DNA from: Caldilineales bacterium
GTDB taxonomy: Bacteria > Chloroflexota > Anaerolineae > Caldilineales > Caldilineaceae
DNA length: 64,000 nucleotides
Direction of reading: 5' to 3'
Assembly: GCA_012271135.1 (NCBI GenBank)
Contig: JAAXGZ010000152.1
Span: 1 to 64,000, forward strand
Positions within the stretch are counted from its first letter, which is position 1; every line of letters begins with the position of its first letter. Both the position numbers and the translations under genes were made by a program. Below, piece after piece: positions 10,543 through 20,615 of this stretch. The notes under the pieces were generated by a model. That model made no database searches and was not told the DNA's origin. It worked only from the letters and a program-made list of their open reading frames with translations.

Positions 10543-11427
10543 TCACTCGACGACTGGCAGGGTCTCGATATTCCAGTTCACTGTCACATATGGCGCGTAC
10601 ACCCAGGCGCTGGTTTCGGCAATTGCCAGGCCAAGATCCAGCAGGTAGATCTGCAGCCAGGATCCATCCGCGTTGCGCCCGGTGACGAACACCTCGGTGC
10701 CCAAACCCAGGTTGCCCAGTACCTGGCCCGTGTCCAGGCTCGGTTCCGAACGAATGCGCAGGCCGTCGGCGGCGATCACGCCCATGCCCGGGTTTTCGGA
10801 CTCGGACGTGTCGAACCCGCGGTTGGCTGCGGTGTCCAGCAGATTGAGGCTGCGCTCCGGGATCTCCGTGGCCGCGAGCAGGGTTCCGTCGCCATACAGG
10901 GTTAAGGAGTCGGCGTTGACCCAACCCTTCGAACCGTCCTCGGTGTAGACCGCTATCCATTGGCCGTCCGGCGACTGGGCCACGGCCGACAGGGTCTGGT
11001 TGGCCGGAATTGTGACGATTAGGGCGCCACCGGGCGATTCGCGCAACTGCACATCCTGCTGGGGCAGGGCCAGCAAATCGAGGAAGACGCTGGGTGCGCT
11101 GGGTGCGCTGGGTGCGCGGGCCTCGGGTACGGGCGTGGACACGGCCGCATCCGCCGGCGGGGTCGGTGTCAGGGTCGGGCCGGGAAGGATCGGTGTGAAC
11201 GTGGGAAAGACTACAGTGGGCTGATCGGGGATCACGGAGTCCGCCGGGATGGCGGTGGGCTCCGCCCGGGGACCGCCGCCGCCGCAGCCGGCCAGCACCA
11301 CCGACAGGATGGCTGCCAGCAGGGCTTGTCGCAACCCAAAGCCTGTTGCATCCAATGCAGGCGGCGTCGGTTCGACGCGGAACAGGCCGGGGATGCGATC
11401 GGCCAAGGCCGGAACGGGTCGAAACAT
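10543..11427 (-). CDS. Lipoprotein with two SH3-like domains, last gene of the export operon
   Basis: 294 residues. A hydrophobic segment ends in the lipobox VVLAGC with Cys48. An ATG further downstream was not found, so the signal peptide has an unusually long N-region. A Thr/Pro/Ala-rich linker follows, including three APS repeats. Two SH3-type repeats come next, around residues 120-175 (QDVQLRESPGGALIV to KGWVNADSL) and 215-285 (GLRIRSEPSLDTGQVLGNLG to WVYAPYVTV). Such domains usually bind peptides or cell-wall material outside the membrane. The start is 8 bases after the permease gene stop, so it belongs to the MacAB-like operon. A role as an envelope accessory of the transporter is inferred. 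Confidence 0.85.
   Translation of the reverse strand: MFRPVPALADRIPGLFRVEPTPPALDATGFGLRQALLAAILSVVLAGCGGGGPRAEPTAIPADSVIPDQPTVVFPTFTPILPGPTLTPTPPADAAVSTPVPEARAPSAPSAPSVFLDLLALPQQDVQLRESPGGALIVTIPANQTLSAVAQSPDGQWIAVYTEDGSKGWVNADSLTLYGDGTLLAATEIPERSLNLLDTAANRGFDTSESENPGMGVIAADGLRIRSEPSLDTGQVLGNLGLGTEVFVTGRNADGSWLQIYLLDLGLAIAETSAWVYAPYVTVNWNIETLPVVE
11090..11116. repeat. Three tandem 9-bp units
   Basis: CTGGGTGCG occurs three times head to tail. On the minus strand it encodes three Ala-Pro-Ser units in the linker of the SH3 lipoprotein. Such a run can gain or lose units in frame. Confidence 0.85.
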
Positions 11428-11435
11428 GCGGAGCC

Positions 11436-12659
11436 CTATTCGTGGTGCAGGGCCTGAATCGGGTTGAGGCGGCTGGCGCGCCAGGCTGGATAGATCCCGA
11501 AGGCCGCGCCCACGGCCGCACAGAAGCCGACGCCGAGCAGGACAGCGTCGACTCCCAGCCCGACATCCAGGCCTGCCAGGCTGTTGTTGACCACCGTGAT
11601 GCCCAGCCCCGCCAGGCTGACGCCAATCAGGCCGCCCACTACCGCCAGAGTCAGCGCCTCCACGATGAACTGGGTCAGGATCGTGCCGCGTCGGGCTCCG
11701 ACCGCCTTGCGCAGGCCAATCTCGCGGGTGCGTTCCGTTACGCTCACGAGCATGATGTTCATGATGCCAATGCCTCCCACTAGGAGGCTGATGGCCGAGA
11801 CCAGGCCCAGGAAGATGGTCAATGCCGCCGTGATGCCCCCGAAGACGCTTAGGATGTCCTGCTGGTTGATTACGGAGAAGTCGTCGTCCTCGTTGAAGGT
11901 GATGCGGTGCCGGTCCCGCATCAGCTCCTCGATCTGCACCTGGGCCTGGCCCAGCATGTCCGAACTGTGCATGTGGACGATGATGGTGTCGGCCAGGTAC
12001 TCGCCGCTGACGGTCTTGCGGCGGGCGATGCGGTCCTGCATCGTGGTGAAGGGCAGGTACACGGTCTCGTTGAAGTCGCCGAAGATGCCACCGCTGATCT
12101 CCTTCATGATCCCGATGACTTCGAAGCTGCGGTTGTCAACCTTGATGAAGGAGCCGATCGGGTACTCGTCCGCCTCGAACAACTCCTGCGCGGTGTCGGT
12201 GCCGATGATCGCCACCCGGGCCCTTTCGTCGATGTCCTGGTCGGTGATGAAGTTGCCCTCTGTCACAAACCAGTTCGCGGTGATCTGGTGATCGGGCCAA
12301 ATCCCCAGCACCTCCACCTCCAGGCTTTCCCCACTGCGGGTCGCGATGCGGGAGGTCCGGTTTTCGGTGACTACCGCCTTGACGCCGCTGACGTTGAACG
12401 GGTTCTCGATCGCCCGGGCGTCGGCGAGCGTCAGTGCACCCGCAGCCCCTTCGCCGTCAATGGCCCCCGGCACCACCCACAGGTTGTTGGTGCCGGCCAG
12501 CTGGAAGACGTTGACCACATAGTTCTCCACCCCCTCGCCGACCGACACCAGCACCACCACGGCGAAGACGCCGATGATGATGCCCAACATCGTCAGAAAG
12601 CTGCGGATCCGGTTGGCCGCCAGCGCGCGCAGCGCGATCGGGACGGAGATCAGCACCAT
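11436..12659 (-). CDS. MacB-like ABC transporter permease
   Basis: 407 residues with the MacB/FtsX plan. One membrane helix near residues 18-42 (MLGIIIGVFAVVVLVSVGEG) is followed by a large extracytoplasmic domain to about residue 270. Three more helices follow, including LTIFLGLVSAISLLVGGIGI. The loop ERTREIGLRKAVGARR is the conserved coupling region. MacB-type systems do not move solutes through a channel but couple cytoplasmic ATP use to work outside the membrane, for example peptide or toxin export. The gene lies 12 bases after its ATPase gene and 8 bases before the SH3 lipoprotein gene. Confidence 0.92.
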   Translation of the reverse strand: MVLISVPIALRALAANRIRSFLTMLGIIIGVFAVVVLVSVGEGVENYVVNVFQLAGTNNLWVVPGAIDGEGAAGALTLADARAIENPFNVSGVKAVVTENRTSRIATRSGESLEVEVLGIWPDHQITANWFVTEGNFITDQDIDERARVAIIGTDTAQELFEADEYPIGSFIKVDNRSFEVIGIMKEISGGIFGDFNETVYLPFTTMQDRIARRKTVSGEYLADTIIVHMHSSDMLGQAQVQIEELMRDRHRITFNEDDDFSVINQQDILSVFGGITAALTIFLGLVSAISLLVGGIGIMNIMLVSVTERTREIGLRKAVGARRGTILTQFIVEALTLAVVGGLIGVSLAGLGITVVNNSLAGLDVGLGVDAVLLGVGFCAAVGAAFGIYPAWRASRLNPIQALHHE

Positions 12660-12671
12660 GGTCGGCTCGGA

Positions 12672-13475
12672 CTAGGCCGCCGGTGTCGTCTCGGGGACGG
12701 CGGCCGCATCCGGCTCCGGAACCGCCGCCCGGTTCGCCATGGCCTTGTAGCCCGGGGAGTTGGTGATGTCCTCGACCAGGCCGTCGCGCAGGTGGATGGT
12801 GCGGCGCGTGTACTCCGAAGTCTCCGGATCATGCGTCACCAGCACCAGGGTGATGCGTTCCCGCTCGTTCAGTTCCGCGAACAGGTTCATGATGTCCGTA
12901 CTGGTCTCGGTATCCAGGTTGCCGGTCGGCTCGTCCGCGAGGATCATGGCCGGATCGTTGACCAGGGCCCGGGCAATGGCGACCCGCTGCTGCTGCCCGC
13001 CGGACAGTTCGTTGGGCTTGTGGTCCATGCGGTCTGCCAAGTCCACCTGCTCCAGGGCATGGCGCGCCCTCTCCCGGCGCTGCCGGCGGGGTACGCCGTT
13101 GTAAATCAGCGGCAGCTCCACGTTGGCGAGGGCCGTGGTCCGCGCCAGCAGGTTGAAGCTCTGGAACACGAAGCCGAGCTTCTGGCTGCGCACCCGGGCC
13201 AGCCGCCGTTCGCTCATCTTGGCTACGTCGTCGCCGTCCAGCCGGTAGCTGCCCGCGGTCGGCGTGTCAAGGCAACCCAGGATGTTCATCAGCGTGGACT
13301 TGCCGCTGCCGCTGGGCCCCATGATGGAGACGAAATTACCGGGAAAGATCTGCAGATCGACCCCGCGCAGGGCCGCGACGGTGATGTCCCCCAACTGAAA
13401 TTCCTTGGTGATGCCCTCAATGGAGATGATGGGGTTCAGTTCGTCCCGCTGGCCGTCGGGCATGCCGTCGCTCAT
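12672..13475 (-). CDS. MacB/LolD-type ABC transporter ATPase
   Basis: 267 residues. Walker A GPSGSGKST lies near residue 54, the signature is LSGGQQQRVAIARAL, and Walker B is MILADEPTGNLDT. The GNLD after Walker B is typical of the MacB/LolD/FtsE subfamily. In this system the ATPase is separate from the permease, as in many bacteria outside the Proteobacteria. The C-terminus carries an Ala/Pro-rich tail. The start lies 2 bases after the stop of the adaptor gene, so the two are probably translationally coupled. Confidence 0.94.
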   Translation of the reverse strand: MSDGMPDGQRDELNPIISIEGITKEFQLGDITVAALRGVDLQIFPGNFVSIMGPSGSGKSTLMNILGCLDTPTAGSYRLDGDDVAKMSERRLARVRSQKLGFVFQSFNLLARTTALANVELPLIYNGVPRRQRRERARHALEQVDLADRMDHKPNELSGGQQQRVAIARALVNDPAMILADEPTGNLDTETSTDIMNLFAELNERERITLVLVTHDPETSEYTRRTIHLRDGLVEDITNSPGYKAMANRAAVPEPDAAAVPETTPAA

Positions 13476-13477
13476 CG

Positions 13478-14980
13478 CTAACCTCCGAAGATGGCGTTGC
13501 GCAGTTGGGCCTCCCGATCAACCGACAGAATGGCCACCATGTCGTCATCGTTCAGTCCGGCCAGGATTTGGCTTTCCCGTTCGTTGCGCAACCCCACGTT
13601 GATCTCGGCCAGGACCGGCTCCTGGTTCACCACCTTGAAGACGAAGTACTTGTTCTGCTCCCGGTCGAACCGCACGTAGCGGTTGGGGATCAGCAGCACG
13701 TTGTCCACCTGCGCCGTCGTGATGCTGGCCGTGGCGCTCATGCCGGCCCGCAGGGGGGCGTCGGTCGCGTCGGGCACGATCTCCACCTCGTAGGTGATGG
13801 TTGAGCCGACCTCGTTGGCCGTGGGCGAGATCTTGGTCACCTTGCCGTAGACCTCGTCGTCCGGCAGGGCGTCCAGGCTCAGCTTCACGCCTTGGCCCAC
13901 CTGGACCTGCCGCACGTCGATTTCATCCACGAAGACGGTCATGTGGTAGCTCTGCAGGTCCGTCAGAATCATGGCCGGGGCACCGCCGGACAACTGCTCG
14001 CCCACCCGCACGTTGACAGTGCTGATGACCCCGTCGCGCGGGGCCAGCAGTTGGGCGTTGCGGATGTTCAGCTCGGCCATCGCATAGTTGATGCGGGCCT
14101 GTTCGAGTTCCGAGCGCGCGATGTCGATATCCTCGACATCGCTGCCCTCCTGCAGGTCGCGCAAGGCGTTCTGTCGTTCGATCAGGGACGCGTTGGCCTG
14201 CCGCAGGGCTTCGTTGGCCACGGCGATCTGGTGCAGGGCGGCCGTCAGTTCGGCCTCCGTGGGCGGAGCCACGGCGGATTCCAGGCGACTGCGCGCCGCC
14301 TTGGCACCGGAGACGGCCTGGTTCTTGCGGGCTTCGGCCGCCTCGATTTCCTCATCCGAAACCCTGTACTGATCCCGGGTGGAGGCAAGGTTGTAGCGGG
14401 CTTCCTCCTCGTTGAACTCCGCCTGGGCCAGTTCCGCTTCCAGTACCGCGCGGTCCGCCGCGGACATGCCCGAGACCAGGGCGTTGTATTCGGCCCGGCG
14501 GGCTGTGAGATTGGCCTGGGCGGAGGCAATCTGAGCCTGGGCCACGGCAATGTTGGCTTCGGCCAGGTCCAAGTCGCCCTGTTCCGTCTCGGCCAGCAGC
14601 TTGTTGAGCCTGGCCTGGGCGATCTTCTGCCCGACCAGCGCCTCATCGCGCGCCAGCCGGAACGACTCGACGTCGAGTTGGGCCAGGAGCTGCCCCTCGC
14701 GCACGGCTTGGCCGGCCGATGCCAGGACTTGCAGAACTCGGCCGTTGGTGTCGAACGACAGCGACAGTTCCGCTTCCGGCTCGATGTTGCCGGTGGCGCT
14801 CACCGTGCTGGCAATCGAGCCGCGGGCCAGCGGGAAACTCTCGAAGGCGGTCTCGTTCGGGTCCTCCCGCTGGGGCAGCGGCAGGGGCAAATCAATGGTC
14901 CCCTGCTGTTGAAGGACAACCAGCACTCCCGCTCCGACGAGCAGGACCACCACCAATGCACCAAGGATTTTCTTGCCCAT
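13478..14980 (-). CDS. MacA/HlyD-type membrane-fusion (periplasmic adaptor) protein
   Basis: 500 residues. An N-terminal anchor helix (ILGALVVVLLVGAGVLVVLQ) is followed by a split biotinyl-lipoyl-like domain (SATGNIEPEAELSLSFDTNG). A long coiled-coil hairpin spans about residues 100-300, rich in Ala, Glu, Gln and Arg. The second lipoyl half and a beta-barrel follow (ARDGVISTVNVRVGEQLSGG is its core, seen as APRDGVIS). It is the first gene of the four-gene export operon and probably links the MacB-like pump to the outside. The substrate is unknown. Next upstream is a 205-bp gap that should hold the promoter. Confidence 0.92.
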   Translation of the reverse strand: MGKKILGALVVVLLVGAGVLVVLQQQGTIDLPLPLPQREDPNETAFESFPLARGSIASTVSATGNIEPEAELSLSFDTNGRVLQVLASAGQAVREGQLLAQLDVESFRLARDEALVGQKIAQARLNKLLAETEQGDLDLAEANIAVAQAQIASAQANLTARRAEYNALVSGMSAADRAVLEAELAQAEFNEEEARYNLASTRDQYRVSDEEIEAAEARKNQAVSGAKAARSRLESAVAPPTEAELTAALHQIAVANEALRQANASLIERQNALRDLQEGSDVEDIDIARSELEQARINYAMAELNIRNAQLLAPRDGVISTVNVRVGEQLSGGAPAMILTDLQSYHMTVFVDEIDVRQVQVGQGVKLSLDALPDDEVYGKVTKISPTANEVGSTITYEVEIVPDATDAPLRAGMSATASITTAQVDNVLLIPNRYVRFDREQNKYFVFKVVNQEPVLAEINVGLRNERESQILAGLNDDDMVAILSVDREAQLRNAIFGG

Positions 14981-15185
14981 GAGGTTCCTAACCGGAAGCG
15001 GCCCGGAGGACCGCTTACTTCATTTCTCTTCGGGCCGACCCAGCCGTCTTGCATGTATGTACGCAACGGATGCCGGCTCCGTTGCAGGGGAGTGTAGCCG
15101 ACAGCATCGCCCCTTGAGTTGATCTTTACACCTTTTGACGCGTGCGACCGGGACAACCCGATTGCGGCCCCGTCGGCGGCGGTGA

Positions 15186-16082
15186 TCAGGCCTCGGCGCC
15201 CACCTCGATGCCCGACAGGTGCTCCAGTGCCTTGATCAGGGCGTGGTTGCCCTCCTCGTGCAGACCGCGGGCCTCGAGCGTGCGGTACAGATTGAAGATT
15301 TGCGCCGTGACCGGAATGGGCACGCCCATCTCGTCCGCTGCCGCCAGGACCAGGCGCAGATCCTTCTGCTGCAGGGACACCATAAATCCCGGCGACCAGT
15401 CGCGTCGGATGATCTGGGGCGCGCGGTTGGTGAACATCCAACTGCCCGCTGCGCCCTGACTGATGGCATCGAAGGTCTTCTGGAGATCCACGCCGCCAGC
15501 CTGGGCGAACAATAGCGCCTCGCACATGGCCACGCAGTTGCCGACGACCAGGATCTGGTTGACCAGCTTGACGGTCTGTCCGGCTCCCTGGGTGCCCACG
15601 TGGGTGATGGTGGTGCCCATCGCCTCCAGGCATGGCCGGGCCCGCTCGAAGTCCTCGGCCCGGCCACCGACCATGATGCTCAGCGTACCCTTCTCCGCGC
15701 CTTCGCTGCCGCCGCTGATGGGGGCATCCAGCATGGAGGCGCCCTTGGCCTCCAGGGCCTTTGCAATCTCCAGGGTGGCCTGTGGACTGATGGTGCTGCA
15801 GTCGATCACCAGCGAACCGGGTGAAACGCCCTCAATCACCCCTCCGGGACCCAGGACCACGGCCTCGACGTCGGGCGTGTCGCTGACACAGGTGATGACG
15901 ATGGGACAGCCCAGGGCCACGGCCGCCGGACTCTCCGCGCGGGCCGCACCGGCCTCCACTAGTCCGTCGGCGCGGCTGGCCGTCCGATTCCAGACTGCCA
16001 CGTCAAAGCCCTTGGCCAGCAGGTTGGCTGCCATGCCGCGACCCATGATGCCCAGACCGATAAAGCCGACCTTCTCCGCCAT
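15186..16082 (-). CDS. NAD(P)-dependent beta-hydroxyacid dehydrogenase (6-phosphogluconate-dehydrogenase-like)
   Basis: 298 residues of the 3-hydroxyisobutyrate / 2-hydroxy-3-oxopropionate reductase family, cytoplasmic. The N-terminal Rossmann motif is GFIGLGIMGRGMAANL. The substrate-binding motif DAPISGGSEGAEKGTLSIMV and the catalytic Lys in GQTVKLVNQ are all present. Length is normal for the family. Tartronate semialdehyde or a related short hydroxyacid is the likely substrate, but the exact one cannot be read from the motif set. It is a single gene between the export operon and clpC, all on the minus strand. Confidence 0.9.
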   Translation of the reverse strand: MAEKVGFIGLGIMGRGMAANLLAKGFDVAVWNRTASRADGLVEAGAARAESPAAVALGCPIVITCVSDTPDVEAVVLGPGGVIEGVSPGSLVIDCSTISPQATLEIAKALEAKGASMLDAPISGGSEGAEKGTLSIMVGGRAEDFERARPCLEAMGTTITHVGTQGAGQTVKLVNQILVVGNCVAMCEALLFAQAGGVDLQKTFDAISQGAAGSWMFTNRAPQIIRRDWSPGFMVSLQQKDLRLVLAAADEMGVPIPVTAQIFNLYRTLEARGLHEEGNHALIKALEHLSGIEVGAEA

Positions 16083-16223
16083 GCTGTCCGCTCCTGTCCT
16101 GTGGGAATGTTCTTGGGGGTGGTTCCGCCTACACCGGCGCGCGCCGGCACCAGGGGGTGGGGGCAGCCGCGGGCACGGACGGAGTTCGGGGGCGCCCGGA
16201 TCGCGGCCGGACGCGGAGCGGGA

Positions 16224-18767
16224 TCAGAACAGTTCCTCGGCGACGCCCGAGTTCCAGTCCTCCCCCTCGGTCAGCACGGGCTCCTCGCCTTCGTGTTCCA
16301 GGAAGATGTCAAACACCTGCTCCATCTCATCGCCCTCGCCCATGGCGGGTTCGACGTCAACCACGAAGCGGCTGCCGGGCGGCATTTCATCGACCTGCAG
16401 GAGCTGGTCGCTGATCGGGTCCTGGAGCTGTTCCTGGATGATGCGGCGCAGGGGCCGGGCGCCGTACTCCCGGCTGTAGCCGCGCCGGGACAGTTCCCGG
16501 ATGGCCTCCGGTGTCACCGCGAGCTCCAGTTCCAGCTCGCCCAGTTGTTCGCGCAGTTCGGTCAGCTCGAGATCCACCACCTTGTAGATTTCGTCCCGGC
16601 TCAGGGCCCTGAAGACCTGGGTGCCGTCCAGGCGGTTGACGAACTCCGGCCGGAACACCTTCTTCACCTGCTCCATGACTTGGGCGCGCATGCGCTCGTA
16701 TTCCTGCTCGTGGAGTTCATCCTCGTCGCCGGCCAGTTCGAAACCGAGTCGGTTGTCACCGGTGATCAGGTTGGCGGCGACGTTGCCGGTCATGATGATG
16801 ACGGCATTGCGAAAGGTGACGTTGCGCCCCTTGGCGTCGGTGAGGGTACCGTCCTCCATGATTTGGAGGAGCACGTTGAAGACCTCGTAGTGGGCCTTCT
16901 CGATCTCGTCCAGCAGAATCACGCTGAACGGCTTGCGGCGGATTGCCTCGGTCAGCTGGCCACCCTCGCCGTAGCCCACATAGCCGGGCGGGGAGCCGAT
17001 CAGCCGGCTGACGGTGTGGCGCTCCATGTATTCGCTCATGTCGAGCCGGATCAGGTGGTCCTCCGAGCCGAACATGTACTCGGCCAGCTTCTTGGCCATG
17101 TAGGTCTTGCCCACACCGGTGGGACCCAGGAACAAAAAGCTGCCGATCGGCCGCTTGGCGCTCTTGAGGCCGGTGCGCGCCCGGCGGATGGCGCGGCAGA
17201 TGAAATCGATGGGGCCGTCTTGGCCGATGATGATGCTCTTCAGGTGCTGGTCCATCTCCAGCAGCCGGACCTTTTCCTCGCCGGCGATGCGGCTGGCCGG
17301 AATGCCGGTGGTCATGGATACCACTTCGGCGATGTCGGCGGCGGTGACCTCGGGCAGGTTCGACTTCTCGCTGTGGGCCTCCTTCTTGGCCTGCAGTTCC
17401 GACTTGAGCTCGTTTTCCCGGTACTGGAGCTGCATGGCCTCGTCGAAGCGGTTGTTGTCCAGGGCTTCCTGGCGGCTCTTCTCCACCTCCTTGAGGTTGC
17501 GGTAGGTTTCCTGCAGCGAACTGATGGGCGACTTGTACATGCGCACCCGGCTGCTGGCCTCGTCAATCAGGTCGATGGCCTTGTCCGGCAGGAAGCGGTC
17601 GTGCAGGAACCGGACTGCCATCTGGGCGGCCGCGTCGATGGCCTCGTCGGAAATCACCAGTCGGTGGTGATCCTCGTAGCGGGACTTGAGGCCCTGCAGA
17701 ATGTCGACCGTTTCGTCCAGGGTCGGCTCCTGCACGCGAATTGGCTGGAAGCGCCGATCGAGGGCGGCATCCTCCTCGATGAACTTGCGGTATTCGTCCG
17801 AGGTGGTGGCGCCGATGACCTGCAGTTGGCCGCGTGCGAGGGCCGGCTTCAGGATGTTGGCGGCGTCCACGCTGCCGCCGGCGGCGCCGGCGCCGACCAT
17901 CATGTGCATTTCGTCGATGAACAGGATGGCTCCGGAATCGGTGAGTTCCTTCAGGAGCTTCTTGAGCCGTTCCTCGAACTGGCCCCGGTACATGGTGCCG
18001 GCCACCAGGCCGCCCACGTCCAGGTTGATCACGCGCTTGTCCATCAGGGTTTCGGGCACGTTGCCCTCGACCACGCGCTGGGCCAGGCTTTCCACGATGG
18101 CGGTCTTGCCCACCCCGGGCTCGCCGACCAGGGCCGGATTGTTCTTGTTCCGGCGGTTCAGGATCTGAATCATCCGCTCGACTTCGACCTGGCGGCCGAC
18201 GACCGGATCCAGCTTGCCCGCGGCCGCCGCGGCCGTCAGGTCGTATCCCAGCTGGTCCGCGATCGGGGTTGCGCTTTCGGAATCCTTGCCTCCCTTGCGC
18301 CGGGAGGTCTGGGGACGGGCCAGGATGGCCTGCGTCTGGGAGCGGATTTCATCGATTTTGACTCCCAGGCCCTCGAGGATCAGCATCGCCGTGCTGTCCG
18401 GCTGGTTCAGGAGGCCCAGCAGGAGGTGCGCGACCTGGATGCGCTTGTGGTTGAGCCGGTTGGCCTGGGAGAAGGCGTACTCGATGATGTTCTTGACCCG
18501 GGGTGCCAGCCGGGGCTGGGACTTGGACGGGCGGTCGCCGCGTCCGGTCTTGTGCTCGATGGCCCGGATGACCTGCTTGGGTTCCACGCCGGCCTTGCGC
18601 AGGATCAGAACCGCCGATCCTTTCTCCACCCGTACCAGGCCCAGCAGGAAGTGCTCCGTGCCGACGTAGGAGTGGTTCAGCCGCACGGCCTCTTCGTGGG
18701 CCACCGACATGACCCGCCGTGCATTGCTGGTGAAATACTGGAAGGGATCCTTCTTCTTCTCCGGCAT
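16224..18767 (-). CDS. clpC: ClpC-type AAA+ protease ATPase
   Basis: 847 residues, Hsp100/Clp unfoldase that feeds substrates to ClpP. Two Clp N-repeats cover residues about 8-150 ([20 protein letters not shown]). AAA1 has Walker A GEPGVGKT near 216 and Walker B ILFIDE. A UVR-like coiled segment ([20 protein letters not shown], about 436-456) marks ClpC rather than ClpA or ClpB. AAA2 has Walker A GPTGVGKT near 547 and Walker [19 protein letters not shown] lies where the ClpP-docking loop (V/L/IGF) is expected. The gene stands alone. I saw no CtsR box upstream, nor mcsA/mcsB neighbours of the Bacillus ctsR operon. Confidence 0.96.
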   Translation of the reverse strand: MPEKKKDPFQYFTSNARRVMSVAHEEAVRLNHSYVGTEHFLLGLVRVEKGSAVLILRKAGVEPKQVIRAIEHKTGRGDRPSKSQPRLAPRVKNIIEYAFSQANRLNHKRIQVAHLLLGLLNQPDSTAMLILEGLGVKIDEIRSQTQAILARPQTSRRKGGKDSESATPIADQLGYDLTAAAAAGKLDPVVGRQVEVERMIQILNRRNKNNPALVGEPGVGKTAIVESLAQRVVEGNVPETLMDKRVINLDVGGLVAGTMYRGQFEERLKKLLKELTDSGAILFIDEMHMMVGAGAAGGSVDAANILKPALARGQLQVIGATTSDEYRKFIEEDAALDRRFQPIRVQEPTLDETVDILQGLKSRYEDHHRLVISDEAIDAAAQMAVRFLHDRFLPDKAIDLIDEASSRVRMYKSPISSLQETYRNLKEVEKSRQEALDNNRFDEAMQLQYRENELKSELQAKKEAHSEKSNLPEVTAADIAEVVSMTTGIPASRIAGEEKVRLLEMDQHLKSIIIGQDGPIDFICRAIRRARTGLKSAKRPIGSFLFLGPTGVGKTYMAKKLAEYMFGSEDHLIRLDMSEYMERHTVSRLIGSPPGYVGYGEGGQLTEAIRRKPFSVILLDEIEKAHYEVFNVLLQIMEDGTLTDAKGRNVTFRNAVIIMTGNVAANLITGDNRLGFELAGDEDELHEQEYERMRAQVMEQVKKVFRPEFVNRLDGTQVFRALSRDEIYKVVDLELTELREQLGELELELAVTPEAIRELSRRGYSREYGARPLRRIIQEQLQDPISDQLLQVDEMPPGSRFVVDVEPAMGEGDEMEQVFDIFLEHEGEEPVLTEGEDWNSGVAEELF

Positions 18768-19286
18768 GGGGCTGTTCCTGTGTGACGGCGCCGGCTTCGA
18801 AAAGCCGGCCGCGGGTCTACCGCTCCAGGTTCATCCAGAAAGGATTGGCGCGCATGCCCGAGGGTACGGGAAGGGCACGTTCAATGGATGCGGCATGGGG
18901 ACACGCATCGAATCTGGGTGATTCTACGCCCGGCTGCGAACCGGGTGTGTGCAGAGGAGGCGGGGCGGTGGGCAGCGACGGGCACCGGCAGCACTCTGTA
19001 ATGGACAGATCCTGAGGAAATTGGCGCATGGCACAACCCCGTCACCCTGGATACCTCAATGCTACTAACCCCGTTTGGCTCTGTCAAACGGCTCGGACCC
19101 TCCGTGCGGTGGGGTTCGCAGGGGACAGAGTCCCTGCAATACCCCTGTTGGCAGGAGGTTGGCGTCATTTTCATATGAAGTTCATATACAACCTTAGGGT
19201 ACCTGCAGGGACTTGGCCGCCGGCATCCGCCCGGCGGGCCGACCGCCGGGAACCGTGGCTGCATGGGTCCGCGGGCCACTTGCTGT
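18768..19286. other. Divergent intergenic region between clpC and a lipoprotein gene
   Basis: About 700 bp separate the clpC start (18767) from the lipoprotein start (19470) and I see no gene in it. A 7-bp inverted repeat, CCGTTTG (19071-19077) and CAAACGG (19085-19091), is the only symmetric element of note. The promoter for clpC should lie at the left side but no clear boxes stand out. Confidence 0.5.
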
Positions 19287-19316
19287 TTGAATGCCGTTTG
19301 GCGCATAACCTATACT
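19287..19316 (+). promoter_or_regulatory. Candidate sigma-70-type promoter for the lipoprotein gene
   Basis: TTGAAT at 19287-19292 and TATACT at 19311-19316 are separated by 18 bp. A transcript starting about 7 bases later would have a leader of about 145 bases before the ATG at 19470. A small hairpin GGCAGG/CCTGCC lies early in that leader. Confidence 0.5.
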
Positions 19317-19469
19317 CACAGGCGGGCAGGCAGGTTACCCTGCCGGGGTGCATGCGTGCCGGCGGAAATCGAACATGTCCCACACTCGGCGCACGGTCCA
19401 CCGATCCCCGTACAAATCGACTAGGAGACTTGGTTGGCTGAAGCCCGCGGTTTCGCACAAGGAGAATCC

Positions 19470-20462
19470 ATGACAAGAGTTAGATGGCTCCTCTTGCCCA
19501 TCCTGTTGATGCTCATGCTGTCGGGTTGCGCACCGCGCATCTTCGGCGGCGATACGGCCGCGGCCGCCGAGACCGGCGGCATGGTGCTGGACCTGCCGTC
19601 CATCGTTCTGGACGTCGACAGCACCGGTGCGGTCTCCTCCGAACAAATACCGCTGGACCTGATTCCCGGTCTCGGCGGCATTACCCTGCCCGAAGACATC
19701 GTGGCGGCCTTCGCCAGCAACGGCAACCAGTACTTGCAGATTGAGACCCACCCGAACGGTCTGGTCCTGTTCCTGGACGGCAAGCCCTTCTTCGGTTCCG
19801 TGTTCTACGACGACGACGTGTTGAACACCCTGGGGCCGGTGCTGGAAGTCCTGACGGCCAGTCCCGATGATGCCGGCGACGAGGATGCGGCCGCCGAGGA
19901 GGAGTCCGAGGAACCGGATCTGGTGGAGTCGATGCTGCCGGTCCTGCGCAACCTCGGGATGGGTGTCACCCTCCGTCTCCCCGTGGCCGAGGGGACTGCC
20001 CGGCGCGACATGCCCAGCATCCGGGGCTACAAGAGAAAGACGGCCGCCGACATGGCCAGGATCAAGCGGGAAGAACAGTCCCTCCGCGTCAACGAGGTGC
20101 CCATCCAGGTGGCTCCGGACGGGAGCCTGAGCACTTCCAACTTCCTGGTCAGCATCATGCTGTCCCAGCTGCCGCCCGGTGTGGGCCTGCCCGAATCGGC
20201 CCTGGAGGGTTTGAACGAGCGAGGCATCACCTCATTGACCCTGGCCACGCGTCCCGTGGGCCTGACGGTTGGCATCAACGGCAATCAGTTGCCCACCATG
20301 CTGTGGGACAGCGGCGAACTGGACAACGTCCTGGCCTGGGGTTCGGATTCCGGATACCTGGCCGAAAAGGTTCCCGAATTGTCGCCTCAGGTGTTGGGGA
20401 TCGTTGTGCCTTTCCTGACGGGCAGTCCGTTCAACATCGAATTGATTCTGCCCAGCGGCTGA
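19470..20462 (+). CDS. Lipoprotein of unknown function
   Basis: 330 residues. The start at 19470 (MTRVRWLLLP) is set by AAGGAG 6 bases upstream and by the signal peptide that follows. The lipobox is MLSGC, with the Cys at about residue 20. After it comes a 300-residue domain with alternating Leu/Val segments (GGMVLDLPSIVLDVDSTGAV, VLFLDGKPFFGSVFYDDDVL) and an acidic insert (EDAAAEEESEEPDLVES). I do not recognise the family. The repeated hydrophobic beta-like pattern suggests an exported, lipid-anchored beta-rich protein. It ends just before a bidirectional terminator shared with the convergent tRNA cluster. Confidence 0.8.
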   Translation: MTRVRWLLLPILLMLMLSGCAPRIFGGDTAAAAETGGMVLDLPSIVLDVDSTGAVSSEQIPLDLIPGLGGITLPEDIVAAFASNGNQYLQIETHPNGLVLFLDGKPFFGSVFYDDDVLNTLGPVLEVLTASPDDAGDEDAAAEEESEEPDLVESMLPVLRNLGMGVTLRLPVAEGTARRDMPSIRGYKRKTAADMARIKREEQSLRVNEVPIQVAPDGSLSTSNFLVSIMLSQLPPGVGLPESALEGLNERGITSLTLATRPVGLTVGINGNQLPTMLWDSGELDNVLAWGSDSGYLAEKVPELSPQVLGIVVPFLTGSPFNIELILPSG

Positions 20463-20490
20463 TGCGGTCTGCACAGCCACGCAACTGAAA

Positions 20491-20523
20491 AAGAAGGGCC
20501 GCCGAGAGGCGGCCCTCGTCGTT
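20491..20523. terminator. Bidirectional terminator between lipoprotein gene and tRNA cluster
   Basis: Stem GGGCCGCC (20496-20503), loop GAGA, stem GGCGGCCC (20508-20515). On the minus strand the stem is followed by TTCTTTTTC, making it a strong terminator for the three-tRNA transcript. On the plus strand TCGTCGTT follows, giving weaker termination for the lipoprotein gene. Confidence 0.85.
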
Positions 20524-20615
20524 GAGGGACTGCATGGATTGCGTGGCGGCCCGGCCGCCGGTTCCGGATGCCCGGGTGGGAACGGGCAGGATGCGGCCAA
20601 CCGGAACGGCCGAAG

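Noticed and set aside
16134..16147. CCGGCGCGCGCCGG palindrome after clpC
   Set aside because: A 14-bp GC-only palindrome can arise readily in GC-rich DNA, and no T tract follows, so I do not call it a terminator.
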